A stretch of DNA of 64,000 bases from Cymbidium sinense (taxonomy: Eukaryota; Streptophyta; Magnoliopsida; Asparagales; Orchidaceae), in assembly GCA_021442155.1 (NCBI GenBank), contig JAKCPB010001419.1:55837-119836 (forward strand), written 5' to 3'. The notes beneath the pieces were generated by a model. That model did no database searches, was not told where the DNA came from, and saw nothing but the letters and a program-made list of their open reading frames with translations. Below are positions 48,051 through 61,034 of this stretch, in pieces. Numbering within the stretch: the stretch's first letter is position 1; each line of letters begins with the position of its first letter. A program made the position numbers and the translations under genes.

Positions 48051-48529
48051 AGCCACACTAACCTAAACCCTAAACCCTAGGCCACTGAGCCTAAAACCAG
48101 GCCTAAACTAAACCTCTGGATGACCATAAATTAAAAATTATAATTAAAAATAAAAAAATTAAATAAAACCTAACCTAAACCCTAAACCACTAAACCCAAA
48201 ACCCCAGGTAACCCGAAAACCACCTAGTTAACTGAACCAGGCCTAAAACTAAAAACCTAGGCTTGGACCTGGGCTTAGGCCTAAGTGAGCCATAAACCTG
48301 ACTAAACTGAGCCACTGGGCCACTGAGCTAACCCACTTGCTTAAACTGAGCCATTGAGATCATTTGTAAACCCTGGGCCACAAAATGGCTCAAAACCTAG
48401 ATAGCCACTAAAACTACCCCAAACCTAAAACTAAATGACCTAAACCCTAAACCCTAAAACCTAACACCATAAACCCTGACCAAAACATCTTTGACACTCT
48501 CACCACTAAACTGAGCTAAATAACCTGTG
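48051..48529 (-). repeat. Telomere-like / G+C-rich stretch
   Basis: CTGAGCC, CCTAGGC and CCCTAAACC words with a small A-rich patch (48125-48170). Confidence 0.7.
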
Positions 48530-49030
48530 GATGATAAAATAATAATAATTAAAATCTAAATAGCTTAAATAAATATAAAATACAAGTGAAAACTAAAAAT
48601 TAAAACTAAACTAAATTAAAATAAAATAAATCCAAGGTAAAACCTAAATAAAATAAAATAAACTTAAAATAAAAAATAAGCCTGATATAAAACAAAATCA
48701 AAATTAAATAAAAAAACCTAAGATAAAATAAGATAAAACCACTAAACCAAATAAAAAAATAAAAAAATAAAAAAAAACTAAACTAAATAAAACTAAACTA
48801 AAATAAATAAACTTAAATAATAAAATAAATATAAATAAACCTAGCTAAATATAAATAAAATAAACTAAAATTAACCTAAAACTAAAAAATAAAACCTAAA
48901 TATAAACTTAAATGACCTAAAACTTAAACCTAAAAATAAACTGAGCTAAACCTAAAATAAATAAATAAATAAAACCAAAATAAATATAAAATAAACTAAA
49001 TAAACTAAACTTCTTGGTTTTAAAACCCTA
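48530..49030 (+). repeat. A-rich block, type VI (second copy)
   Basis: It opens GATGATAAAAT and ends CTTCTTGGTTTTAAAACCC (49008-49028), a shortened junction. Confidence 0.7.
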
Positions 49031-49849
49031 AACATTGGGCGTGAGCCCAAATCCTAAAACACTAAACCCTAAAACCCTAAAAAATCAGAATCTAATCTCT
49101 AAAACCACAAACCCTAACTAATTAAAAAAATAAAAAATCAAAAATAAAATAAAAAAAACCTGAAACTCTAAACTATAAACAAGGACAAGGCCCAGGCTGG
49201 ACTCCTGACTTAAAACTAAACCAACACTGGGTGACACTGGGCCTCTTTGCTCCTAGTCCTGGGCCTGGGCTCTAGGCTCAAGACCCTGGGCCTTGGGCCC
49301 AGACTAATCCCTGGAGTCAAGCCACTGACCCCTAAATCTTAGGCCAGCCAGCCTAAGGCTAAATGAGCTGAACCACTGAGCTCTGAGCCCTGACACCAAA
49401 ACCCTAAACTGGGGGCCACTGGGCAAACTCTGGGCCTTAAATGAGCCCAGAACAGCACCCTGAGCACTGAGCCCTGGGCCTGGGCCCAGGCCTGAGCCAC
49501 AGGCCCTGGGCCACAGACACTGGGCCAGAACTGGCACCTTAGGCTGACCTGGGCCATGACCTGAGACCCAGGCAGGCTGACGTTGGGACCCCTGAGCCAG
49601 GCTCACAGGCCACAAGAAAACTGAGGCCCTGTATCTTAGCAAACACTGAGCCTAAGATCCATGACTCTGAGGGTAAACCCTGACCATGCTCTAAAGCCTA
49701 AAATGACCCTCCCTAGGCTACCTGACCCTAAATAAATCCAACATTAACAAACCTGAAACCACTGACTAACCCTACCCCATGTATAACCATAAACCCTGAG
49801 CCATGCTTTACCAAACCCTAAACCTATACAAAAACAGAGTAAACAGTAA
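49031..49849 (-). repeat. G+C-rich degenerate telomere stretch
   Basis: Dense CCTGGGCC, AGGCC and CTGAGCC words between 49190 and 49640. The - strand frames here (49304-49642 and the overlapping 49339-49557) are Gly/Pro/Ala/Gln word salad from the repeat, with no domain. Confidence 0.7.
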
Positions 49850-50405
49850 AAAATAAACCTGGATAATAAATAATAAAATAAAATTAAACTTAAACTAAAG
49901 GCTTAAACCTGGGCTTAAATAAAATAAAATAGAAATGAAATATAAAATAAAATAAATAAAGCTAAACTAAACTAAAAAATAAATCTAGAATAAAAACCTA
50001 AATAAAATAAAAACTAAATATAAAATAAAATAAAATAAACTAAAATAAAATTAAAATGAAATAAAACTAACCCTATTATGCTTAAAATAAAAAATAAACA
50101 AAATAAAAAAAACCTAAACCAAATAAAATAAACAATATAAATAAACTAAACTAAAATAAATAAAACCTAACGTAAACCTAATAAATTAAACCTAAACTAA
50201 AATAAATAAATAAAATAAAATAAACTAAACCTAAACTAAAAATAAACGTTAAAATAAACCTAAAATGAAAACCTAAAACCTAAACCTAAAAAAATAAAAT
50301 AAAAACCTAAACCTAAACATAAAAATAAATAATAAATAAAGTAATATAAAAAAACTAAATAAGCCTAAACCTACCAGTTTACTTAATTTTTATTTTTAAA
50401 AAAAC
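49850..50405 (+). repeat. A-rich block, type I (third copy)
   Basis: AAACCTGGATAATAAATAAT at the start, AAATGAAAACCTAAAACC near 50260, junction ACCAGTTTACTTAATTT (50370-50405), then CATTGAATCATAAACC as after the other type I blocks. Confidence 0.8.
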
Positions 50406-51339
50406 CCTGAACATTGAATCATAAACCATAAATCCCAAATCCTAAAACTCTAAACCTGAGCCAAACCTAAACTTAAAAGGCAAAACCTAAACCACTAAAT
50501 AAAATAAATATAAAAAGATGATAAAGAGAATAAAAAACCACTAACCCTAAATCCACAAAACTAACCTGAGCCACTGATCTTAGGCTAAACCTGAGCCAGG
50601 CCTGAGGCCACCAACCTTAAACTCTGAGCCCTAAAACCCACAGACCCTCTAAACTGAGGCCCTAAACTCTGCTTTGCCCTTGGCTGATAAGACTAATCAC
50701 AGTCACTGAGCCACTTACTAGGCCTGAAACAGGCCCTGGGCCTAAACTGGGCCCTGGGCCTGGGCCTGGGCCACCCAACTGACCCAACAACCTGGGCCCT
50801 AGGCCCTGGGCTCCTGAGCCCAGAACTGAGTTGACCTGGGCCCTTAAACTGAGCCAGAAGACTGGGCCCCAAAGCCAACAGACCTGAATACATAGGCTAT
50901 AAAATACTGTGAGCCAGTTTTAGATGTTCCATAACCTGAACTAAATCATGATACTAAAGCTAAATATAGTCTATGACACTAGACCCTGGGCTCCAGGCCC
51001 TGAGGCTGAGCTGCAGTTCTGGCCACAGCCCAAAACCCTAACCATGCCCTACCCTAAAGCCCTGAGGCTCTGAGCCCTAAACACACTGACCTGGGCCTAA
51101 ACCTGGCTCACAATGAAAACTGAAACTTAAGGAAACTGACTAAAATAAAGCCAGCTCACTTAAACCCAAACCTGAAATCCTAAACTTTAAACCCCAAATA
51201 CTGACCCAACCAAAACCTAATCTAAAACCCACTAAACCTAAACTGCTAAACTACCCAGGCCTACACCTCAGGCCATAAGATCATAGACCTGACCTGGTAA
51301 AACCACTGAAACTTAAACCTACTAAAATAAACCTAATTA
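50406..51339 (-). repeat. G+C-rich degenerate telomere stretch
   Basis: CCTGGGCC is densest at 50730-50860 (the - strand frame 50693-50893 is a by-product). Elsewhere CTGAGCC and CCCTAAAC. A 50880-50970 patch (GTGAGCCAGTTTTAGATG) is less repetitive but too short to assign. Confidence 0.65.
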
Positions 51340-51945
51340 AATGATTTAACCTGGATAAATGATAAAATTAAAACCTAAACTAAAATTTAAACCTAATACA
51401 AATAAAATAAAATAAGTAAGAAATAAATTAAAATAAAATAAATAAAACCTAAACTAAACTAAAATAAAATAAATCAGGAAAAAACTAAATAAAATAAAAA
51501 CTCAAAAAAAAATAAAATAAAATAAACCTAAATAAAATAAATAAAAAATAAAAAAAAATAAACCTAAAATAAAAAATCCTGAACTAAAAAAAACCTAAAC
51601 CTAAAATAAAAATAGACAAAATAAAATAAAATTCAACTAAAATAAAACTAAAATAAATAAACTGAACATAAACTAAAATAAACTAAACCTAAACCAAAAT
51701 AAATAAAATAAACTAAAATAAACCTAAACTTATCTAAGAAATAAAACCTAAAATAAACCTAAAATGAAAGCTAAAACCTAAACCTAAAAAAATAAAATAA
51801 AACTAAACCTAAACTAATAAATTAAATTACTAAAAATAAACATAAATGTAAACCTACCTGAAAACATAAACTAAAATAAAAATAAACCTAAAATTAAAAA
51901 TAAAATGATAAATCTAGGCTTCTAAACACTTGGTTTGAGAAAACT
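51340..51945 (+). repeat. A-rich block, type II (third copy)
   Basis: AAACTAAAATTTAAACC, AGAAATAAAACCTAAAATAA and ATGTAAACCTACCTGAAAAC in the type II order. The junction is worn to ACTTGGTTTGAGAAAAC (51922-51940). Confidence 0.75.
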
Positions 51946-53404
51946 AATCCTGCTGAGCCACTAGGCCCTAAACCACAGGCCCTAAACCCTAAACCCTGGG
52001 CCCTAAACTAACCTGGGCCTACAAGCCTCTATCTAATCCCTGGGCTGAGGCCCTGATGTGACACTGAGTCCTGGGATTCAGGCCACCTAAACCATAGGCA
52101 AACCCTAAACCCTGACTAACCAGGCTCTGGCCCTGGCGAGACAGAGCCACAAAACTGCACACCTGCCCTAAACCATGAAATCCTGGCCCAACCTGAGCCC
52201 ACTGGGCGAGCCATTCACCTAAACCTGGGCCTAAATCAGAGCTGATCACAGGCCTACCTGGCTATGACTCAAATGTCACACTCCATGGGCCAAGGCCCTG
52301 GGCCACTGAATACTGGGCCAGGTACAGGCTCTGGCTAACTGAGGCCCTAAGGCTGAGCCACACAGGCTGAGGACTAGGCTACAGATCCTGGACTGAGCCC
52401 AGCCCAGGCTTGGCCTCTGGTTGGCCTTAAGCCATCTATGATCAGCCCCAGCCCAAAGACCCTAGGCCTTAGGCTGAGCCCTGGAGTCTTAGTCCTGGCC
52501 TGGGTTCCAGTCTGGCCCTGAACTGAGCCTGGAGCCTGAGCTTCCTGGGCTCAGACTGCAGGCCCTGGAGTCTCTAAGTCACAGCCAGGCTACCTGGGCC
52601 ACTGGCCCTAACCTGAACCTCCACTGACCTGGCTCTGGGCTGAGCTGGCTTAACTTTGATCCTAGGCCACAGGACCGAGAATAATTAGGCCACCAGGCAA
52701 AAACCCTGGCTGAGCCTACCAGAAGCTTATCCTAAAGCCCTAATCTAACCCTAAACTCTAAACCTACCCTGAAATGGGTATTAGCCCTAAACCTTAGGCG
52801 CCCAGAAATACCTGGGCCTCAACTCCAAAATACTGAAAATCAAATATTAACCCTAAACCAGGCTCTAAAACCTACTAAACCACCTGCCTACCCTCTGGGC
52901 CTTAAACTAAAATCGGGCAAACCCAAACTAAAAAAAGCACAAACCTGAAAAATACTAAAGCCCAACCTAACCATATAACCTACCACTAAACTAAACTGAC
53001 CTTAAACCTTAAACCTAAAAAAATAAAATAAAATAAAATAAATAAAATAAAAAAAATAAAAAATAAAAATAAAACTTTAAACCCTAAACCTTAAACCTAA
53101 ATAAAACTCCCCAGAACTCTAAACCCTAAACTAAAAATCTTAAACCCTAAAGCTAAACCTTAAAGCAAATCTTAAACCCTAAGTAACCTAAATAAAACCC
53201 AAGACCATAAACCCAAGGCTAAGACTCTTAAACCTTGCTGGTGACCTGGGCTAATGGCCTGGAGATGGCTGGGCTCCTAAGAGGCCCTTAAATCTGGCCC
53301 TCTAACCCACTAAAGCCATAAACCCTACCCTATGAGCCCATGAGCCATACATGGCTAAACCCCAAACCAGGCCCAAACCACTAAAACCTAAACATAGGCT
53401 GACT
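51946..53404 (-). repeat. Long G+C-rich degenerate telomere stretch
   Basis: The most A-to-G-shifted part of the window (52000-52700: CTGGGCC, AGGCC, CTGAGCC). A short AAATAAAATAAA patch lies at 53015-53080 and CCTTAAACC words follow. The - strand frame at 52019-52249 is a by-product of the words. Confidence 0.7.
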
Positions 53405-53935
53405 AAACCTGGATAATGAATGTGGATTATTAAAATCTAAGGCTAACTTAAACTTACATTAGATAAAATTAAACAGTGAATGACTAAATAAAATATAAAA
53501 CCTAAAGTAAATAATAAAATAAATCTAAGAATAAACCAAATATAATAAAACTAAATTAAAATAAAATAAAATAAACCTAAAATAAAATAAAAAATTAAAA
53601 TAAAAAACTAAACTTAAAAGATAAAACATAAAAAAACCCTAAACCTAAAATAAAAAAATAAAAAATAAATAAATAATACTAAACAAAAATAAATTAAGCA
53701 AAAATAAATAAAACCTAAATGTAAACCTAAAATAAACTAAACCTAAACACTAAACTAAATAAAATGAAATAAACTTTAACCTAAACTAAAATAAAATTAA
53801 AATAAACTTAAAATGAAAACCTATACCTAAACCTAAAAGAAAATATAAACCTAAACTAAACCTAAAATAAAATAAAATATAAATAAATAAATAAAAATAA
53901 ACTAAATAAACTAAAACTCCTAATCCACTAAATCC
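53405..53935 (+). repeat. A-rich block, type III (second copy)
   Basis: ATAAAACATAAAAAAACCCT near 53615. The end lacks the junction and runs into CTCCTAATCC. Confidence 0.75.
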
Positions 53936-54529
53936 ACCCCCAAACCATAAAATTAATCCACAAACAGGCTCAAACCTAAAGCATGAAAAAATCCCTAAAC
54001 TAAACCCTAACTATAAAATCAAATAATAAAAAAATAAAATAAATAAAAAATAAAAGAAACCCCTAACCTTAAACCCTAAAAAATGACCCTAAACTCAGAG
54101 CCTCAAACCTTACTACACTAAACCTCTTGTAAACATCTGACCTAAACACAAAACCCTAACCACTAAAACCTCCTAAACCACTCTGAACTGACACTGGAGT
54201 CAAAACCAAAACCTCCTAACCTGAGCCCAAATAACCACCACTAACCATAAACCACTGACCTTAAACCTAAACTCCCTAAACTGGGCCTAAACTTAAACCC
54301 ACTGGGCCACTAAACACTAAACTCCTAAATCTTCCTAAACCTGACCATGGGCCCTGAGCACTGACCACTAAACTCCTAAACTGACCTGGGCCTATGGTGT
54401 GCGTGGGCCACAGGGCTTTGGGCCCTGATCCTCTAAACTAGGCCACTGAGCCCACAAACCCCAAACCCTCATCTGAAACCATAACAAATAAACTACCCAA
54501 CCCAAACCTTAAACCCTAAAACCTAAACA
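53936..54529 (-). repeat. Telomere-like / G+C-rich stretch
   Basis: CCTAAACC, CTGACC and CTGGGCC words with an A-rich patch at 54015-54060. Confidence 0.7.
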
Positions 54530-55090
54530 TAAAATAAATAATGAACCTGGATAAAATGATAAATAATTAAATCTAAACTAAAACTTAAACTAGAAATAAA
54601 TGACTGGTAAACTAAAATAAAATAAATAAAACCTAAAATAAACTAAAAATAAAATAAATTTTAAAGATAAAACTTAAAATATAATAAAACTAAACATAAT
54701 AAAACTAAAATAAACCTAAAATAAAATAAAATAAAATTAAATAAAAGAAACTAAACTTAAAGATAAAACATAAAAAACCCTAAAACCTAAAATAAAAAAA
54801 TAAATAAAATAAAGAAAACTAAATTAAAATAAACTAAATAAAAATAAATAAAACCTAAAAGCGATAAACCTAAAATAAACTAAACCTAAACTAAACTATA
54901 TAAAATAAAATAGACTAAATTAACCTAAACTAAACTAAAAAATAAAACCTAAAATAAACTTAAAATGACCTAAAACTAAACCTAAAAGAAAATATAAACT
55001 GGACACACAAACCTAAAAATAAATAAAATAAAAATAAATAAATAAAAAATAAACAAAATAAACTAAAAGGCAAATGTTAAATTTGTCATT
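54530..55090 (+). repeat. A-rich block, type III (third copy)
   Basis: AAAGATAAAACATAAAAAAC near 54758. The junction is reduced to AAAAGGCAAATGTTAAATTT (55066-55088). Confidence 0.75.
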
Positions 55091-55734
55091 AAATCCTAAA
55101 TCTTAGGCCTTAAATCCTAAACCTAGACCATAAACCTTAAACCCTAAAAAGTAATAAATCAGAAACTCTAAACCACAAGCCCTAAAATGCCTAAACACTA
55201 AACTAAACTAAAAATAAAATCAAAAAATGAAAATAAAACCCTAATAAACCACCCAGGCCCTGAGCCAAAATAATCCAGGCTCAACCACAGGCCAGCTGAG
55301 TAAGGCCCCAGAAACCTGCTACTCTTAAAGCCACTCAAAATAAAACCTCAAGATCCTAAACCTGACCCACAGGCTGTGGTAGTGGAGCCCTAAATCAAAC
55401 CTAGCCACTGAGCCACCAGGCCATGACCTAAATGTTACCACCCTACCATGACCCTGGGCCAGGCCCTATGACATGGGCCCTGAGCCTCTGAGCCCTAGAC
55501 AGCCCAACTAAATTAAAGCCAACCCCCTAAATCTCTAAATCTTAAACTGGTGACTGGGCCTGAGTCGTAAAAGCTGACCCCTGGCTGCAGGCCTTCCCGG
55601 ATGATAATGACCCTAACCCCAGAGATCTTGGGCCCTGTAAATCCCTGGCGTTAGGCCCACTAAACTCTAACCTGACTCTGGGCCTGGCACCATAAGGCTC
55701 TAAAGAGCTCAGGGCTCAAATACTGACTAGAGAT
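55091..55734 (-). repeat. G+C-rich degenerate telomere stretch
   Basis: CTGAGCC, CCTGGGCC and AGGCC words between 55250 and 55720. No gene or RNA recognised. Confidence 0.7.
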
Positions 55735-56245
55735 AAACTTAGACTTGGATAAATAAAATAATAAAATAAAATTAAAATTTAAACTAAAACTTAAACTTAA
55801 AAAATAAACTAGTAGAAATAAACTAAAATAAAATAAATAAAACCTAAACTAAACTAAAAATAAAATAAATCTAAGAATAAAAACCTAAATATAATAAAAC
55901 TAAACTTAAAATAAAATAAAATAAACTTAAAAAATAAAATAAAATTAAATAAAACCTAAACTTAAAGATAAAACATAAAAAAACTAAAATAAAATAAATA
56001 AAATAAAATAAAACTAAACTAAAATAAACTAAACAAAATAAATAAAACCTAAATGACCCAAAAGAATCTAAACTAAACACTAAACTAAATAAAATAAAAT
56101 AAACTCTTTAACCTAAACCTAAACTAAAATAAACCTAAAAAAAACTAAAATAAAACCTAAAACCTAAAACCTAAACTCTAAACCTACAAAATAAATAATA
56201 AAATAAAATAAATAAACTAAAATAAACTAAATAAACTAAACTTAC
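55735..56245 (+). repeat. A-rich block, type III (fourth copy)
   Basis: AAAGATAAAACATAAAAAAA near 55965. The junction is lost. The - strand frame at 55871-56080 is Phe/Tyr/Leu low complexity. Confidence 0.75.
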
Positions 56246-57159
56246 ACTATAAACCTAAATCCTAAAATCTGCACCTCTACTAACCCCTAAACCCTAAACC
56301 ATGAAATTTGTGGGTGACGGGGCTCACAGGCCCTTAAAATCCTGCCTAAACAATAAACCCTAACTAGAAAATAAAATCAAAAAATAAAAAATAAAATAAA
56401 CCCTGACCACCTTAAACTGAGCCCTTAAACCTAAACCTGAGCCACTAAAGCCACCCTACGGACTGCCTAAAACTGAGCAACCCTAAACCTGGGCCAAACT
56501 CCTACACCTGATCCTGGGCAGACCTCTGACCTGGAGTCCAGGGCTAAATCCTGGGCCCTGACCTTCAGGTATTGACTGACCATGACACCTGGGCTGGGCC
56601 AGATTGACCTGGCTGAGCCTTCAAACCTGGGCACTGAGGCTGAGCCAGAGCTAGGCCCTGGTAAACTCTAGTCTTGGGCTCTAAGGCTTGCCTGGGCCCT
56701 GGGCCACTGAGCCACAAGGGCTTTGGGCCACAGGCCAACCAAACTAACTGACTGACCTAGGCTGCTGACTGGGCCTAACCTGAGCTCAAACCTGGGACTC
56801 TCTTTTGGGACCCTCCTAATCTAAACTGAGGCTAAACTAAAGCAGACCTAAACTGGTGAAATGACATTTAAACCACAGGCCCTGACTAAACCACTGATTA
56901 AAACTCCTAAAACTAGACCAACCACCTAAACCCTTACTGCCCTAGGCCATGCCAACCCTAAACTGGCTGCCCTCCCAAACCTAAACCACTAAACATTAAA
57001 TCAAGGCCACTGACAAGATCTAAACATTAATACTGGCGTAGATCATGGACCTAACCTGACCCCCAGACCAGCGAGGCATAAATCCTAAAACCCTAAACCT
57101 TATACCCAAAACCTAAAACCCTAAACCATAAAAACTTAAAAAGTTAAACCTAAACTAAA
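56246..57159 (-). repeat. G+C-rich degenerate telomere stretch
   Basis: CTGGGCC, CTGAGCC and CTGACC words, with CCCTAAAC returning at 57080-57130. An A-rich patch lies at 56370-56400. Confidence 0.7.
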
Positions 57160-57805
57160 TAAAAATTAAACTTAGATAAAATAAAATAATAAAATAAAAT
57201 TCAAACCTAAAAAAAACTTAAACCTAAACCTAAATATATAATAAAATAAATTAGTAGAAATAAACTAAAATAAAATAAATAAAAACTTAAGCTAAACTAA
57301 AAAATATATCTAAGAATAAAATACCTAAATAAAATAAAAACTAAACGTAAAATAAAAATAAAATAAACCTAAAATAAAATAAAATTAAAATGAAATAAAA
57401 GCCTAACCTTAAAAAATAAACCTTAAAATAAAAAACCATAAACTAAAAATAACCTAAACCTAAAATTAAAAAATAAACAATATAAAATAAAACTAAACTA
57501 AAATAAATAAAACCTAATCGTAAACCTAAAATAAACTAAACCTAAACACTAAACTAAATAAAATAAACTAAACTAAAAATAAACCTAAACCTACACTAAA
57601 AAATAAAACCTAAAAATAAATCTAAAATGAAAACCTAAAACCTAAACCTAAAAAAATAAAATGAAAACCAAAACCTAAACCTAAAAATAAATAATAAAAT
57701 AAAGTAAAATAAATATAAAATAAAGTAAAATAAATAAAAAATAAACTAAAAAACTAAATAAACCTAAACCTACCGGTTTACTTAAATTTTTTTTAAAAAA
57801 ACCCT
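57160..57805 (+). repeat. A-rich block, type I (fourth copy)
   Basis: TAGAAATAAACTAAAATAAA, AATGAAAACCTAAAACC near 57625, a clear junction ACCGGTTTACTTAAATTT plus an A run (57771-57802), then ATTGAATCGTAAACCC. Confidence 0.8.
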
Positions 57806-58359
57806 AAATATTGAATCGTAAACCCTAAATCCTAAACCCTAAACACTATACCTCTCCAACCCAACCTAAACTAAACTTTAAAACTAAACCTAAAACCATA
57901 TAAACCCTCAACACTAAATCAAAAAAAAAAAATCAAAAACCAAAATAAAATAAACAAAAAAAACCCTAAACTAAACCCCTAAACCACTAGCAACCTAAAC
58001 TCTGGGCCTTACAACCTAAACCTACCACTGGGCCCTAACCCACTTTAAATCCTGGCCTGCTACTAAATTACCTGAGTCTAAACCTCCCCCACTCCTGGGC
58101 CCTTTCTGGGCCCAAACTCCTAAACCTTAAACCACAACCCTGCCATAAATTTAAACCTTAAACCCCAAACTATAAACCCTAAACCAAACTTAAACAAACC
58201 ATAAACCCTTAAACACAAAATCTAAACCCTAAACTAAATCCTAAACCACTCCTAAACCCTAAACCCTAACTCCTAAACCCTAAACCATATAATCATAAAC
58301 CCCCAAACTCATACTCTAAAAACCATATTCTAAACCTAAAAAACCTAAACTAAACTAAA
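57806..58359 (-). repeat. Telomere-like stretch
   Basis: CCCTAAAC words with CTGGGCC at 57995-58110. Exact repeats occur near 58250-58290. Confidence 0.75.
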
Positions 58360-59095
58360 TAAACATAAAATAAAATAAATTTAAAACTTAAACTTGGATA
58401 AAATAAAATAAAAAATAAAATTAAAGCCAACTAAAACTTAAACCTAAACCTAAAAATAATATAAAATATAACAAGTCAGAGAATAAACTAAAATAAAATA
58501 AATAAAACCTTAAGTTAACTAAAAAAATAAATCTAAGAACAAAACCTAAATAAAATAAAAACTAAATAAAACTTAAAAATAAAATAAACCTAAATTAAAA
58601 TAAAATAAAAGTAAATAAAACCTAAACTACCAAAATAAACCTTAAAATAAAAAAAAAAACCTAAACTAAAAAAAACCTAAAAAAAATAAAAAAATAAACA
58701 AAATTAAATTAAATTAAATTAAAATAAACGATAATAAAATAAAATAAACATAAACGTAAATAAACTAAACCTAAACCCAAAACTAAATAAAGTAAAATTA
58801 AATAAAAATAAACCTAAACCTAAACTAATAAATAAAACCTAAAAATAAACCTAAAATGAAAACCTAAAACCTAAACCTAAAAAAATAAAATAAAAGCCTA
58901 AACCTAAACATAAAAAATAAAATTAAATTAAAACTAACCTAAAAAATAAACATAAACGTAAACCTATAACAAAAAAAAATGAAAAAAAAATAAACCTAAA
59001 TAAAAAAAATTAAAATTAAAATTAACTAAAATAAATAAAAAATAAACTAAATAAACCTAAACCTACTAGTTTACTTAATTTAAAACAAAACACTA
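58360..59095 (+). repeat. A-rich block, type II (fourth copy)
   Basis: AAACTTAAACTTGGATAAA at the start, CATAAACGTAAACCTATAAC near 58950, junction ACTAGTTTACTTAATTT plus AAAACAAAAC (59064-59093). Confidence 0.75.
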
Positions 59096-59984
59096 AATCC
59101 TAAACCTTAAACCCTAAACCCTAAACCATAAACCCTAAATCCTAAACTCTAAGCCCTAAACCCTTGACCATAAAACTAACCCTAAACCCTAAATCCTAAA
59201 CCTAAAAAACCCCAAACCCTAAACCCACTTAAATCCTAAACCCTACTCTAAACTGCAGTTCGGGAAATGAACATTACCCTAAACTGATCTGGAGTCCTAA
59301 TCCAAACTAAAAATCCTAAACTAAACCTAAACCTTAAACCTAAATTTAAACACTGTGCTAAACCCTACCCTAAAATATCCTAAACTTAATCCCTAAACCT
59401 AAACCATGACCACAAACCCTAAACTAAACTTAAAAGGCACTGAAATTTGAAACTAATCCTAAACCCTAAATAAAAAAATTATAACCCTAACTCTTCAACA
59501 TTAAACCATAAACCCTAAAATCCTAAACCTTTCTAAACTCCTAAACTTTAAACCCTAAACACTAATACTCCTCAAACCTAATCTTTAAACCCCTAAATCA
59601 CACCTTTACTTGCCTAAACCATAACCTAAACCTAAATCAACCCTAAATCTTAAATCTAGACCCTATACTGGAATCTAACCCTAAACCTAAACTGCATCCA
59701 ACCTACAACCCTAAATCTTAAAACCTAAAACCTCTAAACCCTAACTAAACTAAACTAAACCTCCTAACCCCTAAAGCCTAAACCTAAAACCTACCCTCTC
59801 TTAACTAACCACTAAACCTAAAAACTAAACCCCACCCACTTAAAATCCCTAAACTCCACTACACCCTAAACCACTAAACTCCACCAAAACCCTAAACCCT
59901 AAAATTATAAACCCTAAACCTTAAACCTTAAACCCTAAACACTAAACCCTAAATAATAAAAATATAAAACCTAAGCCTAAACAA
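59096..59984 (-). repeat. Telomere-like stretch with few G+C-rich words
   Basis: CCCTAAA, CCTAAACC and TCTAAACC. Unlike the 49-57 kb stretches, CTGGGCC words are almost absent, so the A-to-G shift varies between neighbouring stretches. Confidence 0.75.
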
Positions 59985-60790
59985 AATAGAACCTTATAAT
60001 AAAATAAATAAATATGCCAAACCTAAATAAAATAAAAAACTTAAACTAAAACCTAAACCTAAACCTCAAAATAATATAAAATAAAAAAGAAAAAATGAAA
60101 ATAAAATAAATAAAATCTTAAATTAAACTAAAAGATAAAATAATCCTAGGAATAAAAAACTTAAATAAAATAAAAACTAAACCTAAAATAAAAATAAAAT
60201 AAACAGAAAATAAAAAAATAAAAACTAAATATAAACTTAAACTTAAAAAAATATAAAACTAAAACTTAAAAATAAGTAAAAAATAAAACCTAAACCGTAC
60301 ACTAAGAAAAAAACCAAACCCTAAACTAAAATAAACTATATTAAAATAAATAAAACCTAAGCCTAAACCTAAACTAAACTTAAACTAAATAAAATAAAAA
60401 AACTAAAATTAAACCTAAACATAAACTAAAAAATCAAATGTAAAAATAAAACTAAAATAAAAACCTAAAACCTAAACCTAAAATAATAAAATAAAAACCT
60501 AAACCTAAACCTAAAAATAAAAAATAAAACCTAAACCTAAAAACTAAAATAAAAATAAAAGTCAACTAATAAATAAACCTAAACCTAAAACTAAACTTAA
60601 AAAATAAACTAAAATAGAAAACTTAAACTAAAATAAATAAACCTAAAGTAAACAAAACAAACTAAATAAAGCTAAACAATAAACCTAAATAGAAAAAAGA
60701 TAAAGTAAACTAAAATAAATAAAAGATAAACTAAATATACTAAATAAACCTAAACCTACTAATTTACTTAATTTTAAAAAAATACTCTAA
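59985..60790 (+). repeat. A-rich block, type IV (third copy)
   Basis: AATCCTAGGAATAAAAAAC, CTAAACAATAAACCTAAAT and AAATATACTAAATAAACC, with junction ACTAATTTACTTAATTTT plus an A run (60760-60785). Offset from the second copy is about 13.85 kb. Confidence 0.8.
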
Positions 60791-60959
60791 ATCCTAAACC
60801 ATAAACCCTAAACCCAGCATTAAACCCATAACCCTTAACCTCACCTACAACCCTAAACCCTAAACCCTAAACCTAAACTAAATTGTAACCCTAAACTTTA
60901 AACCCCAAATCCTAACCCTAAACCCTAAACCCTAAACCCCAAACCCTAAACCTAAGCCT
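60791..60959 (-). repeat. Telomere-like stretch before GRP copy 10
   Basis: CCCTAAA with exact tandem repeats near 60852-60875 and 60912-60945. Confidence 0.85.
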
Positions 60960-61034
60960 AAAGTAACTAAATAAATTAAAAAATAAATCTAAACACTAAA
61001 AACTAATAAACCTAAACATAAACCAAAATCCTAA
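60960..61034 (+). repeat. Leader element upstream of GRP copy 10
   Basis: AGTAACTAAATAAATT, AAATCTAAACACTAAAAAC and AATAAACCTAAACATAAACC, almost the same as at 20110-20177. Confidence 0.8.

Noticed and set aside
49304..49642. 112-codon - strand frame rich in Gly, Pro, Ser, Ala (also 50693-50893, 52019-52249, 63742-63998)
   Set aside because: These frames come from CCTGGGCC / CTGAGCC words, which rarely form stops. The same words give similar peptides in unrelated stretches.
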